Source of the DNA: Moniliella sp. 'wahieum'
Lineage: Eukaryota; Basidiomycota; Moniliellomycetes; Moniliellales; Moniliellaceae
Assembly (NCBI GenBank): GCA_003971905.1
Contig: RSEE01000021.1
Location: 434,001-498,000, forward strand
Reading direction: 5' to 3'
Length of the DNA stretch: 64,000 nt
Of this stretch, positions 1 through 11,870 are shown one piece after another. The first letter of the stretch is position 1. Every line of letters starts with the position of its first letter. The position numbers were made by a program, and so were the translations under genes. Below the pieces are notes generated by a model. That model searched no databases. It worked only from the letters and a program-made list of their open reading frames with translations, and was not told where the DNA came from.

Positions 1-239
1 ACCAATCAACCCGAGCTGCCGTCCGCATTTCTTCCCTCTGTCCCGGCCCCACCGTCAACTTTTTCGATCTTCGAGCCGTTGATGGCCAGCATACGCTCCT
101 CCCTCTGCCCATTCATTTGATGGGGAGACAGAATCTGACTCGTTGATTCAACGTCGTCGGCGTCCTCGCGGGCAAACGGACTTGGTCGGCCACGGGTCCA
201 AGCCGACAGGACTCACAGTCAGCACACCGTCAGCTGTGG

Positions 240-3200
240 GTGTCACTCCGCCTCCGCCCGCAGCCGCATCGCCCTATTCACCCAAACGCGTGCGCCCCAC
301 CGCCCTTCGGGACTTCGCTTCTCCTCTACTGTTCTGGACCAGACTTCGGCCCCAGCGTCGCCGTCCCGACCAGAAGAAGGCATGCATCCATCGGGCTACA
401 ACCCACCTACTTCGGCATGAATTTTGCCTCGTTCCCTGGATCGGGATGGATCGCACCCTTCCCACCCGGTCCCGCTCCCGTCGGACCTGGGACCGATGAG
501 TTGTCCCCGACCGTGCTGCGGCCGCTAGACTCCATGCTCGCGAACGCCTCCCTTTTTGCTGCAATGGGGAACCCATTTGATATTTCGCCCTTCCTTACGT
601 CCGAAACTCCCTCCGCAGTCCTCCCGCAATCCCAAAGTGGCGCAGATTCTCTCTCGCTCGACCCCTTGAGCACCGCGCTCCCGGCGTCACCGCAAGCTTC
701 CCTTCCCAGTCGGGAGGGGCAAACTCCCTTCAACTCAAAAACAGTCCCCTCATCTGCCTTGGCTCCTCCAAACCAGCCTGGCACATCTGCCCAGCCGCAT
801 TCCCTTGCTGCTCCCGTAGTAGGCATAACCCAACACGAAGCCGAGACAGTTGATTCTGCTTCTGCTAAGACTGCTGCTCTCACCGCCGGATCCTCAAGTG
901 CGAAAACGGGATCGATTGCTTTCCCCTCATGCACGGATTCCGGAGAGAATGTGCCGCACATCCTCCCTCTATCTCATCTGACTCGCCTAGTCCAGGCCTA
1001 CCTTGCCGCACCGGCGGGCTCGCGCAATGGCGACCGCATGATTCGGTCTCTGACACCCAAAGTGGTTCAAAAGTCGTATGGACCAGTGGAGAAACGGTTT
1101 ATGTGTCCGCCTCCGATGCTGCTCTTGAGGCAGCAACTGGGTCACTCCGCTCGCCTCTCCCGCAGCTCAGGCGAAGGAGATGGGTGTGGGTGCGGGCGGA
1201 CTGGTGAGCTCATCCTTGTCGACCGGGATGGGGTCCACGCAGGCCGCGCGGGAGCCCAGGATGGCGCCAACCGTTCAGCCACGCCAATTGATGGTTGGGT
1301 GCAAAATGTCATACGAATCGACGGCGGAGTTCCGAATACCCTTGCGCTGGTGGAACACGGCGGGCCAAATGGTCGACATCCACCCTCCAAACTCGGTGTG
1401 CCAACCAGAAGAGGCATGGAAGACAATGATCCTGGCCAAATCAACGTTTAAGCAGATGGCTGTATCCGAGATAGCACAAGTGGCTGCAGCCGCCCGGCCT
1501 GGGACCAGCAGCGAGAAGGACGCAGCGGCGTTGCAGCGCGACGTTCACGCCGAGTTTGTCCTCACAGCCCCTTCCAGTGCGTACCCAGGCCAGCACAAGC
1601 TTCTCGGTACCTTTCCCTCGAGTCCGGTCCGCCGAATCATCTCCAAGCCGTCCAAGAAACGGCAGTCGATTCGGGGGTCGGAAAGTGAGTACTCCCATTC
1701 AGAGCAACTGCGCACACACCTACTAACAAGAGGTCTTTTTTTCTTTTTCTCTTCCTCTGACAGTGCTCATCACCCATGGTTCGTAGTCTCCCTTTTCCAT
1801 CGTCAGCGCGCCCAAGCCTCCTCGACCAAGCACCTCTGTGTAGCCCGCAGCGACCTCGAGGCCCGCTTCAAGACAGACGATGGGATCGCGCCGGACGAGT
1901 TGAGCAAGTTGCCGGGCAACTCGTTTGTTGCTGCCGATAATTACTGGGATCCTTTCGTCATCTACCTCGTTGATCCGGCCAAGCCAACTGGGAGCGAGTC
2001 ATCCAATTTACCCCGCCATGGTGGCACTCGCCCCGCGCGCACGCCCCGGACCGGTTCACCCTTCCGGGCCGGCGACGATCCTCTCCCTCCTCCTCCACTT
2101 AACGCACTTCCTTTCCTGCCGTACGAGCCACAAGCAGTGCTCTACAATCGCCCTGTGGTACTGCAATGTGGTGACCGGATTCGTCACGCCTACGATGGTG
2201 CTTCGGCGGGTGGAAAAGGGAACGTCAGTGTTTGGTGGCTTTGCCTCGATCCAAACGGATGCGCAAGGGGCGGAGAAGGTACAATCGATTCGGCTCGGCT
2301 TGGGCCGCGAACCTTCCGACTCGCCTGTGCTCCAATTGCACAAACTCGCCCTGGAGCTGTACAATCCCCCCTCTGGTTCTGATTCGCCTTCCGCCCTCTC
2401 CGCCTCTGGCCCGGCCAACGCCAGCGGGAGTTTCCTCGCTTGTCTCAACGACATGGTTGGCATGCACAAGCTGGCTGACCACCGGCAGTGGAACTTGCAT
2501 CCGGTCCAGCCGCACAAACCACGCGCCAGCTCGGTCGCGTCGAGATCGGGATCGGGATCGGTCTGCTCTGTCGTGGGGAGTAAGCGATCTGCTTCGTTGT
2601 CCACTGGGCTGGGAGCGGGCTGGGTCGAACCGAGACCCGATCTGCCCACACGCGCCTTCCCTTCTCGTGCCTGCACGCCGCGCGTCAGTGCGACCAGCGA
2701 CCCCGATCCACCGGGCACCGAGCAGGTGCCCCCATTGTCAGCATGCGATCCACGGCGCCGGTCCGAGTCGATGGCACGGGGCCACAGTGATCTGGGCGGA
2801 GGCTCGGATGCCGAGCGGCCCGGGGCCGGCATCGGACCCATGCGCCACCCCCGTCGCGCCAGTTCAGCCTGGTCGGCACAAAACCAAAAGGACCGTCGGG
2901 CCTCACGGGTACGAAGGCAGGAGCAGTCGTTCGACTGCGAATCCGAGAGTGGGGCGTCGGGGGTTCAGTCGGGGTGGGAGGATAGCGAGAGTAATGATGC
3001 TTTGGGCAGTCGGACTCGGACCGCGTCCTGGAGCAGTTTGGCTGCGACTAATGGTCCGGACGAAGATGGGAATTCGAGAGCGGCACAAATTCATTCCTGG
3101 GTTCTGGACGTGGCGAAGAGCAACGTGTGGTGCATTGTTGGTGCCGAGACGACCGAGTACAAGTTTAGTATTCCTCCGGAACTGGTGGGGGATGTGGCGC

Positions 3201-3631
3201 CGGGTGAAGCGCATGAAACCAAAGGACGCAGCGAGCCGTTCATTGCGCCCTCTCCGACCCCGCATCCGCCCCGCTCCCTCTCGACTGGATCGCTCCCCAA
3301 CCCCAAAGACGATGCCCCGCTCGCGCCAGCCAACAGTTCTTTGGTCGCTCCCATCTCCCATTTCCCGCGCGTGTACGCATTAAAAGACATCCGCGATGGC
3401 CAAGGTACCACCTACCTTGTCCTCCATGGCGAAAACCTCGATGCCCATTTTCACATCTTCTTGGGTCTACACGTGGCACCGACGGTCTATGCCGCATCAT
3501 CGCACCAGCTGGTCTGCAAATTGCCTCCCAGTCTCCCCTTCCTCTGCCAAGCTCGGAACCCAGGCCCGGTTCCCACCGCCTTCTCCTCGTCCGGGGATGG
3601 GATCATCTTCCCCACCAACTTTGCTCTCTAA
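240..3631 (+). CDS. CSL (CBF1/Su(H)/LAG-1) family transcription factor
   Basis: Sequence-specific DNA-binding protein of the CSL family, which in fungi works without Notch. The N-terminal Rel-like DNA-binding part shows VVQKSYGPVEKRFMCPPP (about 1062-1115), matching the family signature QKSYGNEKRFFCPPP. Further on, RRIISKPSKKRQS (about 1630-1670) matches the invariant ISKPSKKKQS. A beta-trefoil core follows (VTPTMVLRRVEKG, LQLHKLALELYN, WCIVGAETTEYKF), then a C-terminal Rel-homology/IPT domain (FPRVYALKDI to VCKLPPSLPF, about 3360-3540). A long Ser/Pro/Arg-rich insert splits the trefoil (about 2380-3080), as in the large fungal CSL classes. An intron at about 1685-1762 fits GTGAGT...TGACAG. 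The reading frame slips near 1120, 2000-2160 and elsewhere. The start is uncertain: in-frame ATGs lie at 240 and 417, and the gene could begin further upstream. The stop is at 3629-3631. Confidence 0.88.
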
Positions 3632-4818
3632 CCACCCTCTTCTTATCCCGTGCATGTCTCCTTGTTCTCCGCATTGCTCCATCTGTTCATCTCGGCCGTG
3701 TCCACGCCATTCCTCCAGCTATCCCGGCTCGATAGTCCGTCCGATGTCCTCTTCCCACACCACATGCTCGCCTTCTCGACCTTGACTGCTCTACCCTACC
3801 CCTGTACCCCTGTACCCCTGACCTGCCTTCTCCCATCTCATATCATTCTTCTCATTTTTGCCCCTCAACACTGCTGGCCAGCGCCGCTGTTTCCCTGTTC
3901 CGCCCTCGTGGCGCAGATATCCCTGAGCTGCGTTGGATTGAGAGCGAGACCAGGGCCTGGCCTCGTTGAGGGGTCGACCTTTGCCTCGTCCTGCTTACTT
4001 TGCCTCTGAACTCTGTTTCCGTCTGACATCCCTCTCACTTTTCCTCTTTGAACTTCACACGACTTTGCCCCCGTCCCTGCGCCTCCCTCCGCTATACTAT
4101 ACCAGCTGGAGTACTGTACGTCCAAGTGAATGGCGCTCGCCCATATAGATGCCTGTACAGTACAGTAGGAATACAATAATGGGAGCGAATTAGTTACGGC
4201 TTGTTGGAGATTCAAGCTTCAAGCTTCACAGTTCACAGTGGTGCAATAATTCCCCTACAAGTGTGGTACAGGCGGCGTTCCCACTGTCATGATGAGAGAC
4301 CACAGGTAAAACGGGCGTAGGCGGCATGCCTTATAATTAACGGGCGATTGCCCATATTGGACGAGAGCAACAGCCGAGAGTCTCACTTATGCATACTTAT
4401 ATTAGTCACTCAGCCTGTCGATTGGGCCGTCGGCTAGAACCATATCGCCGGGCTCGCGCAATGATGAGAGTTTTACTTGACACTGGAGAAAAGCGCAAGC
4501 TTTCCTAGGCATTAGCAACTAATGCACTCTCGCTTCCAATTCCCCCCTCTACTGTATTGGTTCCCCTACTAACTATCGACTATCGGCATTGGCTATACGA
4601 CCTTCCGACGACAAAATGGGTTTGTTGTGACTCCATCGTGAATTGATCCGGTCATACTTTTTAACAAAATCATTACAAGGCATTTAGGGGTAACTGGCAG
4701 GCAAAAGGGAGAAGCGGGTAGGCTTGGAGCCCGTCCGCAATAACACAAAAAACAGGTGAGAGGCAGGGACATCAAAGTGAAAGCTGATGAGAAAGCGCAA
4801 GAAAAAAGTAAAGAACGG
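3632..4818. other. Convergent intergenic region
   Basis: This is the 3' flank shared by the CSL gene and the convergent GH5 gene. I see no gene. It holds a pyrimidine-rich stretch to about 4080 and a short cluster of CTTCAAG/TTCACAG words at about 4210-4240, one of the recurrent intergenic motif types of this window. Confidence 0.6.
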
Positions 4819-6696
4819 TCATGGAGAGTAGGTCTGAGCCATCTTGCCACAAGCCGGGTTGGGAAGCGCATTGATGTAGTCCATGGTGGAGGTGTGAGAG
4901 CCCATGGCGGGCACAGCACCATTGGCAATCTGTTGCAGGAACGAATACTGCATCTGATGTTCTGGCGGCTCGGCCTTTACGGGCGTGGTGGAGTTCATCA
5001 TCTTGAACCCCCAGAAGAAGGAGCCAGCGCCCGAGGCGTAGGCCGCCACTTGGGTCGCGTAATACTGCGCATTCCAGCCGGCATCGGTGGGGCCAGACAC
5101 CAAGCTAAACTCAGTCTTGGCCATGGGTACGGGGAAACCGTCGTAGATGGAGGTGATTTGGCACACCAGGTTGGTGATCTTGCTCTCGTCCATCACGGCC
5201 GGGAACCAGCCGGGGTACGGGTTGTCGTTGATCACCAGCATCGATGCATTCTTGCCGGTCGCAAAGGGGGCCCAGTACTGGGCGGGTTTAGGGGCAAATC
5301 CATGGTGGAAAAACATGCTGTACCCAGCCTTTTGCAGCGTGGTGTACGACCGCTCGTAAAAGGCCTCGGTCACGTTGAGGTGCGTGCCGACGGTCGCATA
5401 AAACACTCCATTCGGCTCATTGACCGGCGAGATGGCACTGACGACCGACTTGTAGGGGTTGTAGCTCAACCAGTCAATCAACGCCGCCAGCGTCGCATCC
5501 GACCGCTGCTGGTTCTGGTCAGTCCACCAGGCGGGAGAAGTGGTGTTGAGTCCACTGGATTGATCACCCGACTATACATAGACAAGATTCAAAAGGAGGA
5601 GTTAGCCAGCGCCCAGGATATGTACAGGGGGTCGGTGTGTGTGGGAGGAGGGTAGACGTACCTGAGATCGGGCAGACCGTGCAGGTCAATCACCGCGTAC
5701 ATCTTGCGTTCCACAGCCATCCAAGCGCACGGGTGAGGTGGAACAGTTGGGTCGAGTTGACATAGGGTTCGCCATCGACCAGGGGGATGAAGGGCCAAAA
5801 GCCAATCGGGATGCGAACTTGGTTGACACCGTACTGGTACAACGTCTCAATCTCGTCCTCGGTTACCCATTGATCGAAATGGTCGTTGAGGACCTGCGAC
5901 GTGTTGGCACCTACCGTTTGGGAAAAGTGCCACTCGTCCCAGTCGTTGGGAGCATACTGGGTGAACCAGTCTTCATCCGACCATCGTTCGAGGATAAGCC
6001 AGTTGTTGAGCGAGACGCCCAATGCCTTCTGGTTGTTATTAGCCCAGTCCCAGAAGGGGAGGGGTGTAATGTTTTTGGGATTGTTGCCACTGCTATCGAG
6101 GGGAGAAGCAGCGGGTTGGCCGTTACCAGAAGGAGTGCTGTGGGTTGTGACGGCGCTTGCGATTGCGACGGCGATGGTGATTGCGATGATTGCGATTGCG
6201 AGAGTGGTGGTGGGTGCCAATTCCCACGGTCGACGATGTGGTTTCTTTGACAATCCTACTCCCAAGCCGGCCCCCAGTCCGACAGCCAGGGCAACAATCC
6301 GAGTGCAGCCAAGAGGACAGCCATTTTCTTGTGAGACGCGAACCAAGAGCGTTGACCTACTGGCTTCTCTCCGACGGGTGTAGGAAGAGCATAGGGGTCG
6401 TCCTGTGGGAACTGATGGCCACGAGACGAGGCGGCGCCTGTGGCAGCTGCGCCACTGGTGCCTAGGCGAGAGGAGCTGTGTGGATAATCGGGGCTGTCAG
6501 AGCGGTAGCCGGCGTGAGTGTGTTGATTGGGGGTGGGTTCGAGCAAGACGGAGTCGGATCGGCCCCAGTCGGTGCTGGCGCCGCCGGCGGTGCTTGGACG
6601 GGCGAACATGGCGGTAGAAGACTTGCTGGGCATCATGGGCTCTGCTGTCGACGAGGGGTTGACAGAGAGCTTCATATCGGGTGAGGGCGAGGCCAT
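4819..6696 (-). CDS. GH5 glucan 1,3-beta-glucosidase, type II membrane-anchored
   Basis: Exo-beta-1,3-glucanase acting on cell-wall glucan. The order from the N-terminus is a Ser/Pro/Gly-rich cytosolic segment of about 120 residues, a hydrophobic anchor (MAVLLAALGLLPWL, then LAVGLGAGLGVGL), a short linker, and the GH5 catalytic domain starting at LNNWLILERW. The acid/base Glu is in SPVNEPNG (plus-strand about 5405-5430) and the nucleophile Glu is in KTEFS (about 5110-5125). The signal anchor without a cleavage site resembles the ExgD/Exg3 type rather than secreted Exg1. An intron lies at about 5565-5661. Exon 1 ends with a reading of LPDLS where the family has LPGSQSG; one extra G would restore it, which points to a sequencing deletion. 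Another frame break sits near 6290-6340. The start ATG at 6694-6696 gives the whole cytosolic tail; the stop is at 4819-4821. Confidence 0.9.
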
Positions 6697-7490
6697 GATG
6701 GCGGTCGGGTGGCTGAATAGGATGGATTAGGGGGTTGGGGGGTTGGGGGCGGCGGTGGCAGGAAGAAGAGGGAGACAGAGACGGGCAGAGAAGCGAGAGG
6801 GGGAGCCCGCGCGTATGCCTGGGTGTAGCCGCTGTGTGCGACGCAGCAAGGCAGAGTGGTATTTATACAGAGGTACTGGCCGCGTGGCGTAGTAGGTTGC
6901 TGCAGAGCCGATGCGGATGATGGGAGCGGCGTGGTGCTGTACTTCTGCGTATGGCCAGTCTGATCCTCGTCTCAGGTACTCAGTACCGGGTATATCACAC
7001 CGAACACAGACGATCCTCGAGCCTCGAGGTGCCGCAGGACGCGCATGGGCGCGGCAGGGCGCCGCATGGCACTGGGGCGCGCGGCGTTGGGCGCTTGAGC
7101 CTTATAGCAGCGTCTGCGCTGAGCGGCTGGGCGACTGGGAGACTGCGGACTGAGTCTGAGCGGCTGAGCACGCAGTACTGAGTAGCTTCTCAGCCGCTGC
7201 GATGCATCCCTGCATCAGACGGCTACTGCAGCAGCGCCAACGCTGCCGACGGGCCAACGCCTGCTTGCTGCCGGGCATGCCGGGCAACGCCCTAGTCCCT
7301 CGTCCCAAGCACGCGCCACCCCACTAGTCACTAGCACTAGCTAGTCACTGCAGTCGCTGGGAGTGGGTCGCCCCGAGGGCCGCGGGTGTCTGCAGCACGG
7401 GTGTCTGCAGCCGTGCTGCAGCACCCTCTGGATCCAACTCAAAACTGAGACTCAGTACTCAGTAGGTGCCCAGCCGACGATCACTCGCTG

Positions 7491-7507
7491 ACCGGTCACC
7501 GGTCACC
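7491..7507. repeat. GTCACCG tandem palindrome
   Basis: ACCGGTCACCGGTCACC is a tandem of the 7-mer GGTCACC around two ACCGGT palindromes. The same word recurs at 21949-21999, about 26838-26862, 27590-27612 and about 51558. Confidence 0.8.
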
Positions 7508-7942
7508 TAAGCTGACGCGCTGACGGATCATCGATTGGGACAGGCTCGGGGCCTGTGTCCATTGCAGCGCCCTGGGTGCTGGTCCCTGGCTGGCGCTTGC
7601 CACTAGCCACTGTTTGCCACCTACTGCCCCGCGCCAAGCACACGGCGAATAAGGCGGCTGCCCCCTGCTGCCCCAGGGCACACGGCAAGTAACTGTTCCT
7701 GGACAGCCAACCCCGCTGGGCGGAGGCGTGGGTGCGTGGGCGCAGGGGCGCGTGGGCATCGGAGTTGGGTGGACGGGCGCAATGGGTTGGCTGGGAGCCT
7801 GGTCTACGAAAGCGGGGAAAGTCGCTCACCTAGATCGCCGATCTTACCCGTTCTCCTGATCAGATTGCCCATCCGGATCATCATGTGAGCGTCATAGCGC
7901 ATGATGCATGAGTGCATGAGCGCCCGACCTATGATCCTCCGA

Positions 7943-7990
7943 ACGTCATCGAGCGTCATCGATCATCGACGTCATCGCGTCATCGCAATC
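7943..7990. repeat. ATCATCGA / GTCATCG short tandem cluster
   Basis: Roughly six overlapping copies of GTCATCG or ATCATCGA, with alternating orientation that makes ATCGAT and TGACGTCA-like palindromes. Related words occur at 27370-27400, 52095-52125 and about 56245-56265. Confidence 0.7.
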
Positions 7991-8995
7991 GACGCAGGGA
8001 TGCGAAAATCATGTTAATCATGTTTGATCGTCCACGTTCCACTGACATGTGCGACACATTGGCTGCGTACAGAAGCGCAGGCCCAACGAAGCATTGATGA
8101 CATAGAAACCACTGCAACATTTTGTAACTACATGTGATTGTACCGAGTACATGGTAAATTGGCGTCCAGGTACGCCGTCACGAGGTGCTCCGAAGAGAGG
8201 AGAGGGGGGCATAACAGTGGGGCGCGTTTGCGAGTGTGCGACGGCGCACAGTGTTGAAAGCGTTGGGGAAATCGAGCATGGCGATTGAATTTGTCTAGCT
8301 CCAGGACCTCCTCCCCACAGTTGGTGCTGTAATATAAAACGCTCTATAGACCATCCGCTCGATGGGCTCCACTTCTTACGCGATGATATCTCCAGTTGAG
8401 TTGGGAGGAGCCTTGTGGCCCGAGCAGAGCGAGCGGTGGTGATGACGGGGCGGCGGTGGCGGTGGCGGTGGCGGTGGCGGCAGGCGTCTGCGTCATCAGA
8501 ACCAAGTAAACCACGCGCTATTTTGAGAGTTTGTATAACTATGAAATGGTACCCACGCCCAGGTGGCGTAAGTAGTGGTTACCGGTTACCGGTTATGCGT
8601 CAAGTGTGCTGCAAGTCTCTCCACGGATCACAGATCACATGGGATCACACAATGTTATGTTTGCTGCCCTAACCAATGCGCTGCCTGTCTTTCTCGTCCA
8701 TAGCCTTCGGTAGTCCATCCTGCAACAAGGCCACGGCGTGTCGCCTGAACCCCTAGGTGGACAGGATCCGATCAAAATGATGAATATACGACTGTCGGAT
8801 GATACTGTGTGCAATGACTCGATGTACCTTTTGCTCGCTGTGGCTTCCTACGAGTACTATGGCTTCCTGCTATGGCGGATATCAAAAGTGGAGGAAACCA
8901 ATAATGACTTTTTTCATCAACAAGACCAAACAAATTAACGAAACCAATTAAAAAGCACAACAACAATCGCAAGCAAAATGAACAGGAGCCTATCT

Positions 8996-9709
8996 TTAAA
9001 CGTCGTCCGCGGTCCAGGCTCGGCGAAGGGGAGATGGCCCAGGCGAGACGTCGGAGCCAGCACGCTGGCGTGCCAGCCTGGTTTTGTACCTGTTGCTCCC
9101 CGCCTTCCGCCTGGCGTAGTAGGCGGCGCGGCGCTCAGCGTCAGGCAGGAGGTGGGGCTCAAACACGTGGACCAAGTCTGGGCGGGTCGTGAAGAACGAG
9201 TGGTCGGAAGGAGAAGGAGAAGGAGAAGGAGAAGGAGAAGGAGAAGGAGAAGGAGAAGGAGAAGGAGAAGGAGAAGGAGAAGGAGAAGGAGAAGGAGAAG
9301 GAGAAGGAGAAGGAGAAGGAGAAGGAGAAGGAGAAGGAGAAGGAGAAGGAGAAGGAGAAGGAGAAGGAGAAGGAGAAGGAGAAGGAGAAGGAGAAGCAAT
9401 TAAAGAAGAAGTCAAAAGAAACGAGGGAAAGAAATAGTATGTGGTCAAGGAAGGGTGCATGAGCAGGATAAGCATGAGGCTGGTGTGGCGCGGAGCCAAG
9501 CCCATGACAGGAATGGAGGACGGATAAGAAGATGAAGAGGACGGGCTGGGGGACCGGGAGGATGGACATGAATCATACGAGGACGGTTGAGAAGCATGGG
9601 AGGGTAGACAGGAAACAGAAGAGGACGAGGAGGAATAGATGAGTTGGACAGGGGTGCGGGCAGTAGCAGCAAGAAGTTGACGCGACTGAAGGGAGCAGCA
9701 GCGCGGCAC
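8996..9709 (-). CDS. Candidate Ser-Pro-repeat protein
   Basis: An open frame of about 237 codons, not recognised as any family. The N-terminus is Ser/Pro-rich and low complexity. The middle is about 31 Ser-Pro dipeptides encoded by a hexanucleotide satellite. The C-terminal 65 residues look like ordinary protein, with a basic helix-like stretch (RRAAYYARRKAGSNRYK) and end RRAWTADDV. A pyrimidine-rich stretch before the repeat (about 9400-9440) could be an intron, so the real N-terminus is uncertain. The satellite keeps all frames open on both strands, so ORF length is weak evidence. Only the C-terminal part supports a gene. Confidence 0.4.
   Translation of the reverse strand: MPRCCSLQSRQLLAATARTPVQLIYSSSSSSVSCLPSHASQPSSYDSCPSSRSPSPSSSSSYPSSIPVMGLAPRHTSLMLILLMHPSLTTYYFFPSFLLTSSLIASPSPSPSPSPSPSPSPSPSPSPSPSPSPSPSPSPSPSPSPSPSPSPSPSPSPSPSPSPSPSPSDHSFFTTRPDLVHVFEPHLLPDAERRAAYYARRKAGSNRYKTRLARQRAGSDVSPGPSPLRRAWTADDV
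9206..9396. repeat. (GAAGGA)n satellite
   Basis: About 31 perfect or near-perfect copies of a 6-bp purine unit, 191 bp in all. On the minus strand the three frames read Ser-Pro, Leu-Leu and Phe-Ser; on the plus strand they include Arg-Arg and Glu-Gly. It lies inside the candidate Ser-Pro gene. The strong strand asymmetry (all purine on plus) could favour triplex or slipped structures, which is inference. Confidence 0.97.
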
Positions 9710-10727
9710 CGAATAAACGGTTCATCGCGAACAGCGCAGGGGATGATGGGGGGGAATTGCGTGGCGACAGCGCCTACTCGCCGCTTTTAAATGCCTGTGC
9801 ACCCGCTGTTTTACAATGTCTCAGTCTGACCACCGGGATTACGCGATTACGTGATGGCACATTGAATATTCAATGTTCAAGGCGGTCCACGTTCAACTTG
9901 AAATTGAATCTTGAACGTTCAACACGTTCAACGTTATATAGAAGCGGGTCCTCTTTGTTGAAGCTTGAAGGGGTATGTGTGAGGATTCCCCTGCACGACC
10001 CTCAGTTGATCGGTGACGCTCGCCTAGCGGCCGATGGGCGGAAGAGTTCCGCTCGCAGGCGGCGCGCCCCATGCTCGCTCCATCTCCCTGTTCTCTCTCC
10101 TGACTCCTTCCCTTCAGACGTTGCTAGAAGATTTGGCTTACCACTTTTGCCTTCAAGCTTCACGCCTTGTCTGAAGGTTGCTTTGCAGCTGATCCATACT
10201 GGTCGCGAGGACTCCTAATTCGCACTCGAGCATCCTTTAGTCGGTCCCGATCCCTGGCTCAGGCCTGAGCCTCAGGCGAGCAACGCATCTACCACTAATC
10301 AGCGCTCAGCGCTCAGCATACTAGCCGGCGAACCAGCTTATGACCGTGCCATCCCCAGCCATCCCCACTGACAGACGATGGAGATGGGGAGGAAGGGATC
10401 ACCTCAGAATCATATTCATAGGCGAGGTAAATATATGCCTCGGAGAAGAGAACATGCGAGCTGAATGACATCGAGAACAGGAAGTGGAGCATAGACAAAG
10501 GGGAAAACAGGGCCTAGACCAAATCAAGGGGCCCATCCAACCTGGTGACTGTGTGTGCCAGGTGGGTCTGACTGAGGTCTGATCCCAACACTCACGCTTC
10601 GTTGTCGTATCCCATCCACAGCTCCTGCGCCCCGCTGAGGCCCACTCCGCTCAGTGAACTGGAAGCTCCCGCGAACCGACTGTTGACTTCTTGAGCCATC
10701 AAGCTTCAAGGAGAGGAGGACAAGTAC
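9710..10727. other. Intergenic region with TTCAA motif cluster
   Basis: No supported gene. It contains the TTCAA cluster at 9861-9935 and CTCAGGCCTGAGCCTCAGG words at about 10259-10280, and ends at the 5' target-site copy of the LTR element. Confidence 0.55.
9861..9935. repeat. TTCAATATTCAA / TTCAACGTTCAA cluster
   Basis: About eight copies of the pentamer TTCAA or its complement, spaced by two or more bases (TTGAATATTCAATGTTCAA, then ACGTTCAACACGTTCAACG). Comparable clusters occur at 22230-22277, 22615-22683, 36132-36152, 45660-45700 and 45893-45903. Confidence 0.75.
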
Positions 10728-10963
10728 TTTGACTGTGATCCTCTGGCTCCCAGTCGGTAGACCAGGTTCGCCTCGGTTCCATCGGCTCCACGCTGACGTC
10801 CCTGCGTGTCACTGTCCCTGTGCCCTGCACTCTCTCTGTGTGACTCACTGTCCCTGTGCCTAGTCCAGCCTCCTATATAGATGCCTCTGTACCCAGACCC
10901 AACTCTGGCTCCAATCCATCACCTTCTCCTCATCCTTCTGCCCGTCCGCTCCCTAGGCCAACA
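10728..10963. repeat. 5' LTR of the mini-element
   Basis: This 236-bp direct repeat partners 11871-12105. It includes the GATCCTCTGGCTCCCAGTCG segment near its start and a tandem ACTGTCCCTGTGCC word, and ends CCTAGGCCAACA. Confidence 0.92.
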
Positions 10964-11085
10964 GAGCTACAATCTGATCCCCCGGAAGGGGAGCGCTCTT
11001 CAAGCAAGCCCACCCCCAAGCCTACAAGCCCAAGCTAAGCCGCCAAGCCCACAAGACACACCCGTCCTCCCGCCCAACAACACCA

Positions 11086-11165
11086 CCGCCACAATCGGCA
11101 CCTTACCGCCACAATCGGCATACTACCGCCACAATCGGCATACTACCGCCACAATCGGCACACTC
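11086..11165. repeat. 4 x 20-bp tandem repeat inside the mini-element
   Basis: Four copies of CCGCCACAATCGGCATACTA, varying only in the last few bases. Confidence 0.9.
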
Positions 11166-11870
11166 GTCCCCCACAGATGGGCATGATTTTTAGGGACAAC
11201 ACACGACGAACAAAACGTGTCGGGTATCGTCAACGAGACGAAATTCCTCCAACGACAAAACGGCGCAGGCGAATCGCAGAAAGCGGGGTGGCTGCTCATC
11301 AAGTGCCCCACCCACGGCTACACGCCCCGGATTGCCAATTCATCCGGGGCACCTGGGGAAAGGATGGGGGGGGGTGGTCACCCAACTTCTTCCACTCCTC
11401 TTTTTCAACCAAGAGAACCCAAACAGATCAAGACGGTTGACGCATAGCGCCCGTTCATTTCCCATGCCCAATGGACCCCACTGGCACCAGGCATGCGGAA
11501 CCAAACAACTACCAAACGCATCCAATTTTGATGCCAAACGACCTTGGACCGCATTTACTCAAGTTTCCAATTTTCTTTCACTACACCTATAACTGGTGCT
11601 TTTTACTTTTGCCCACCAAATCGCTTCGGGGCGCAACCCCTACTACTTTTACTTCTAAGACTTCTACAAGCATCTGGCGGTCGCACAATACACCAACCAC
11701 AAGCGCTCGGCTCGTTCAGGTGTCTCCTGGACAGCGGGGGTGTAGGCCAGTCGTGTGGCCATGCACAACTCCAGGCCATTCGTCCCGGTGCCACTCAAGT
11801 CTCCCCTCTCTACATCCAGGCAGGAGCTCATCCCACAACCGATGTCTCCGGGTTCCCTGGCCAGCGGGGG

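Larger units (their letters stand above)
6697..8995. other. Repeat-rich gene desert
   Basis: No convincing gene in 2.3 kb. It holds several short palindromic tandem words: CTCAGTACTCAGTA (about 7447-7465), ACTAGTCACTAG words (7321-7350), GTGTCTGCAG direct and inverted copies (7384-7425), ACCGGTCACCGGTCACC (7491-7507), a run of CATCGA/GTCATCG words (7943-7990), a (GGCGGT)n run (8449-8482) and GGTTACCGGTTACCGGTTA (about 8577-8595). The first part is the GH5 promoter. Confidence 0.6.

Noticed and set aside
2056-2841. Long minus-strand open frame inside the CSL gene
   Set aside because: Shadow frame of the Ser/Arg-rich insert; the plus-strand protein matches CSL on both sides.
9757-10218. A 153-codon plus-strand frame over the TTCAA cluster
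   Set aside because: Composition follows the tandem words; no domain, no splice signal.
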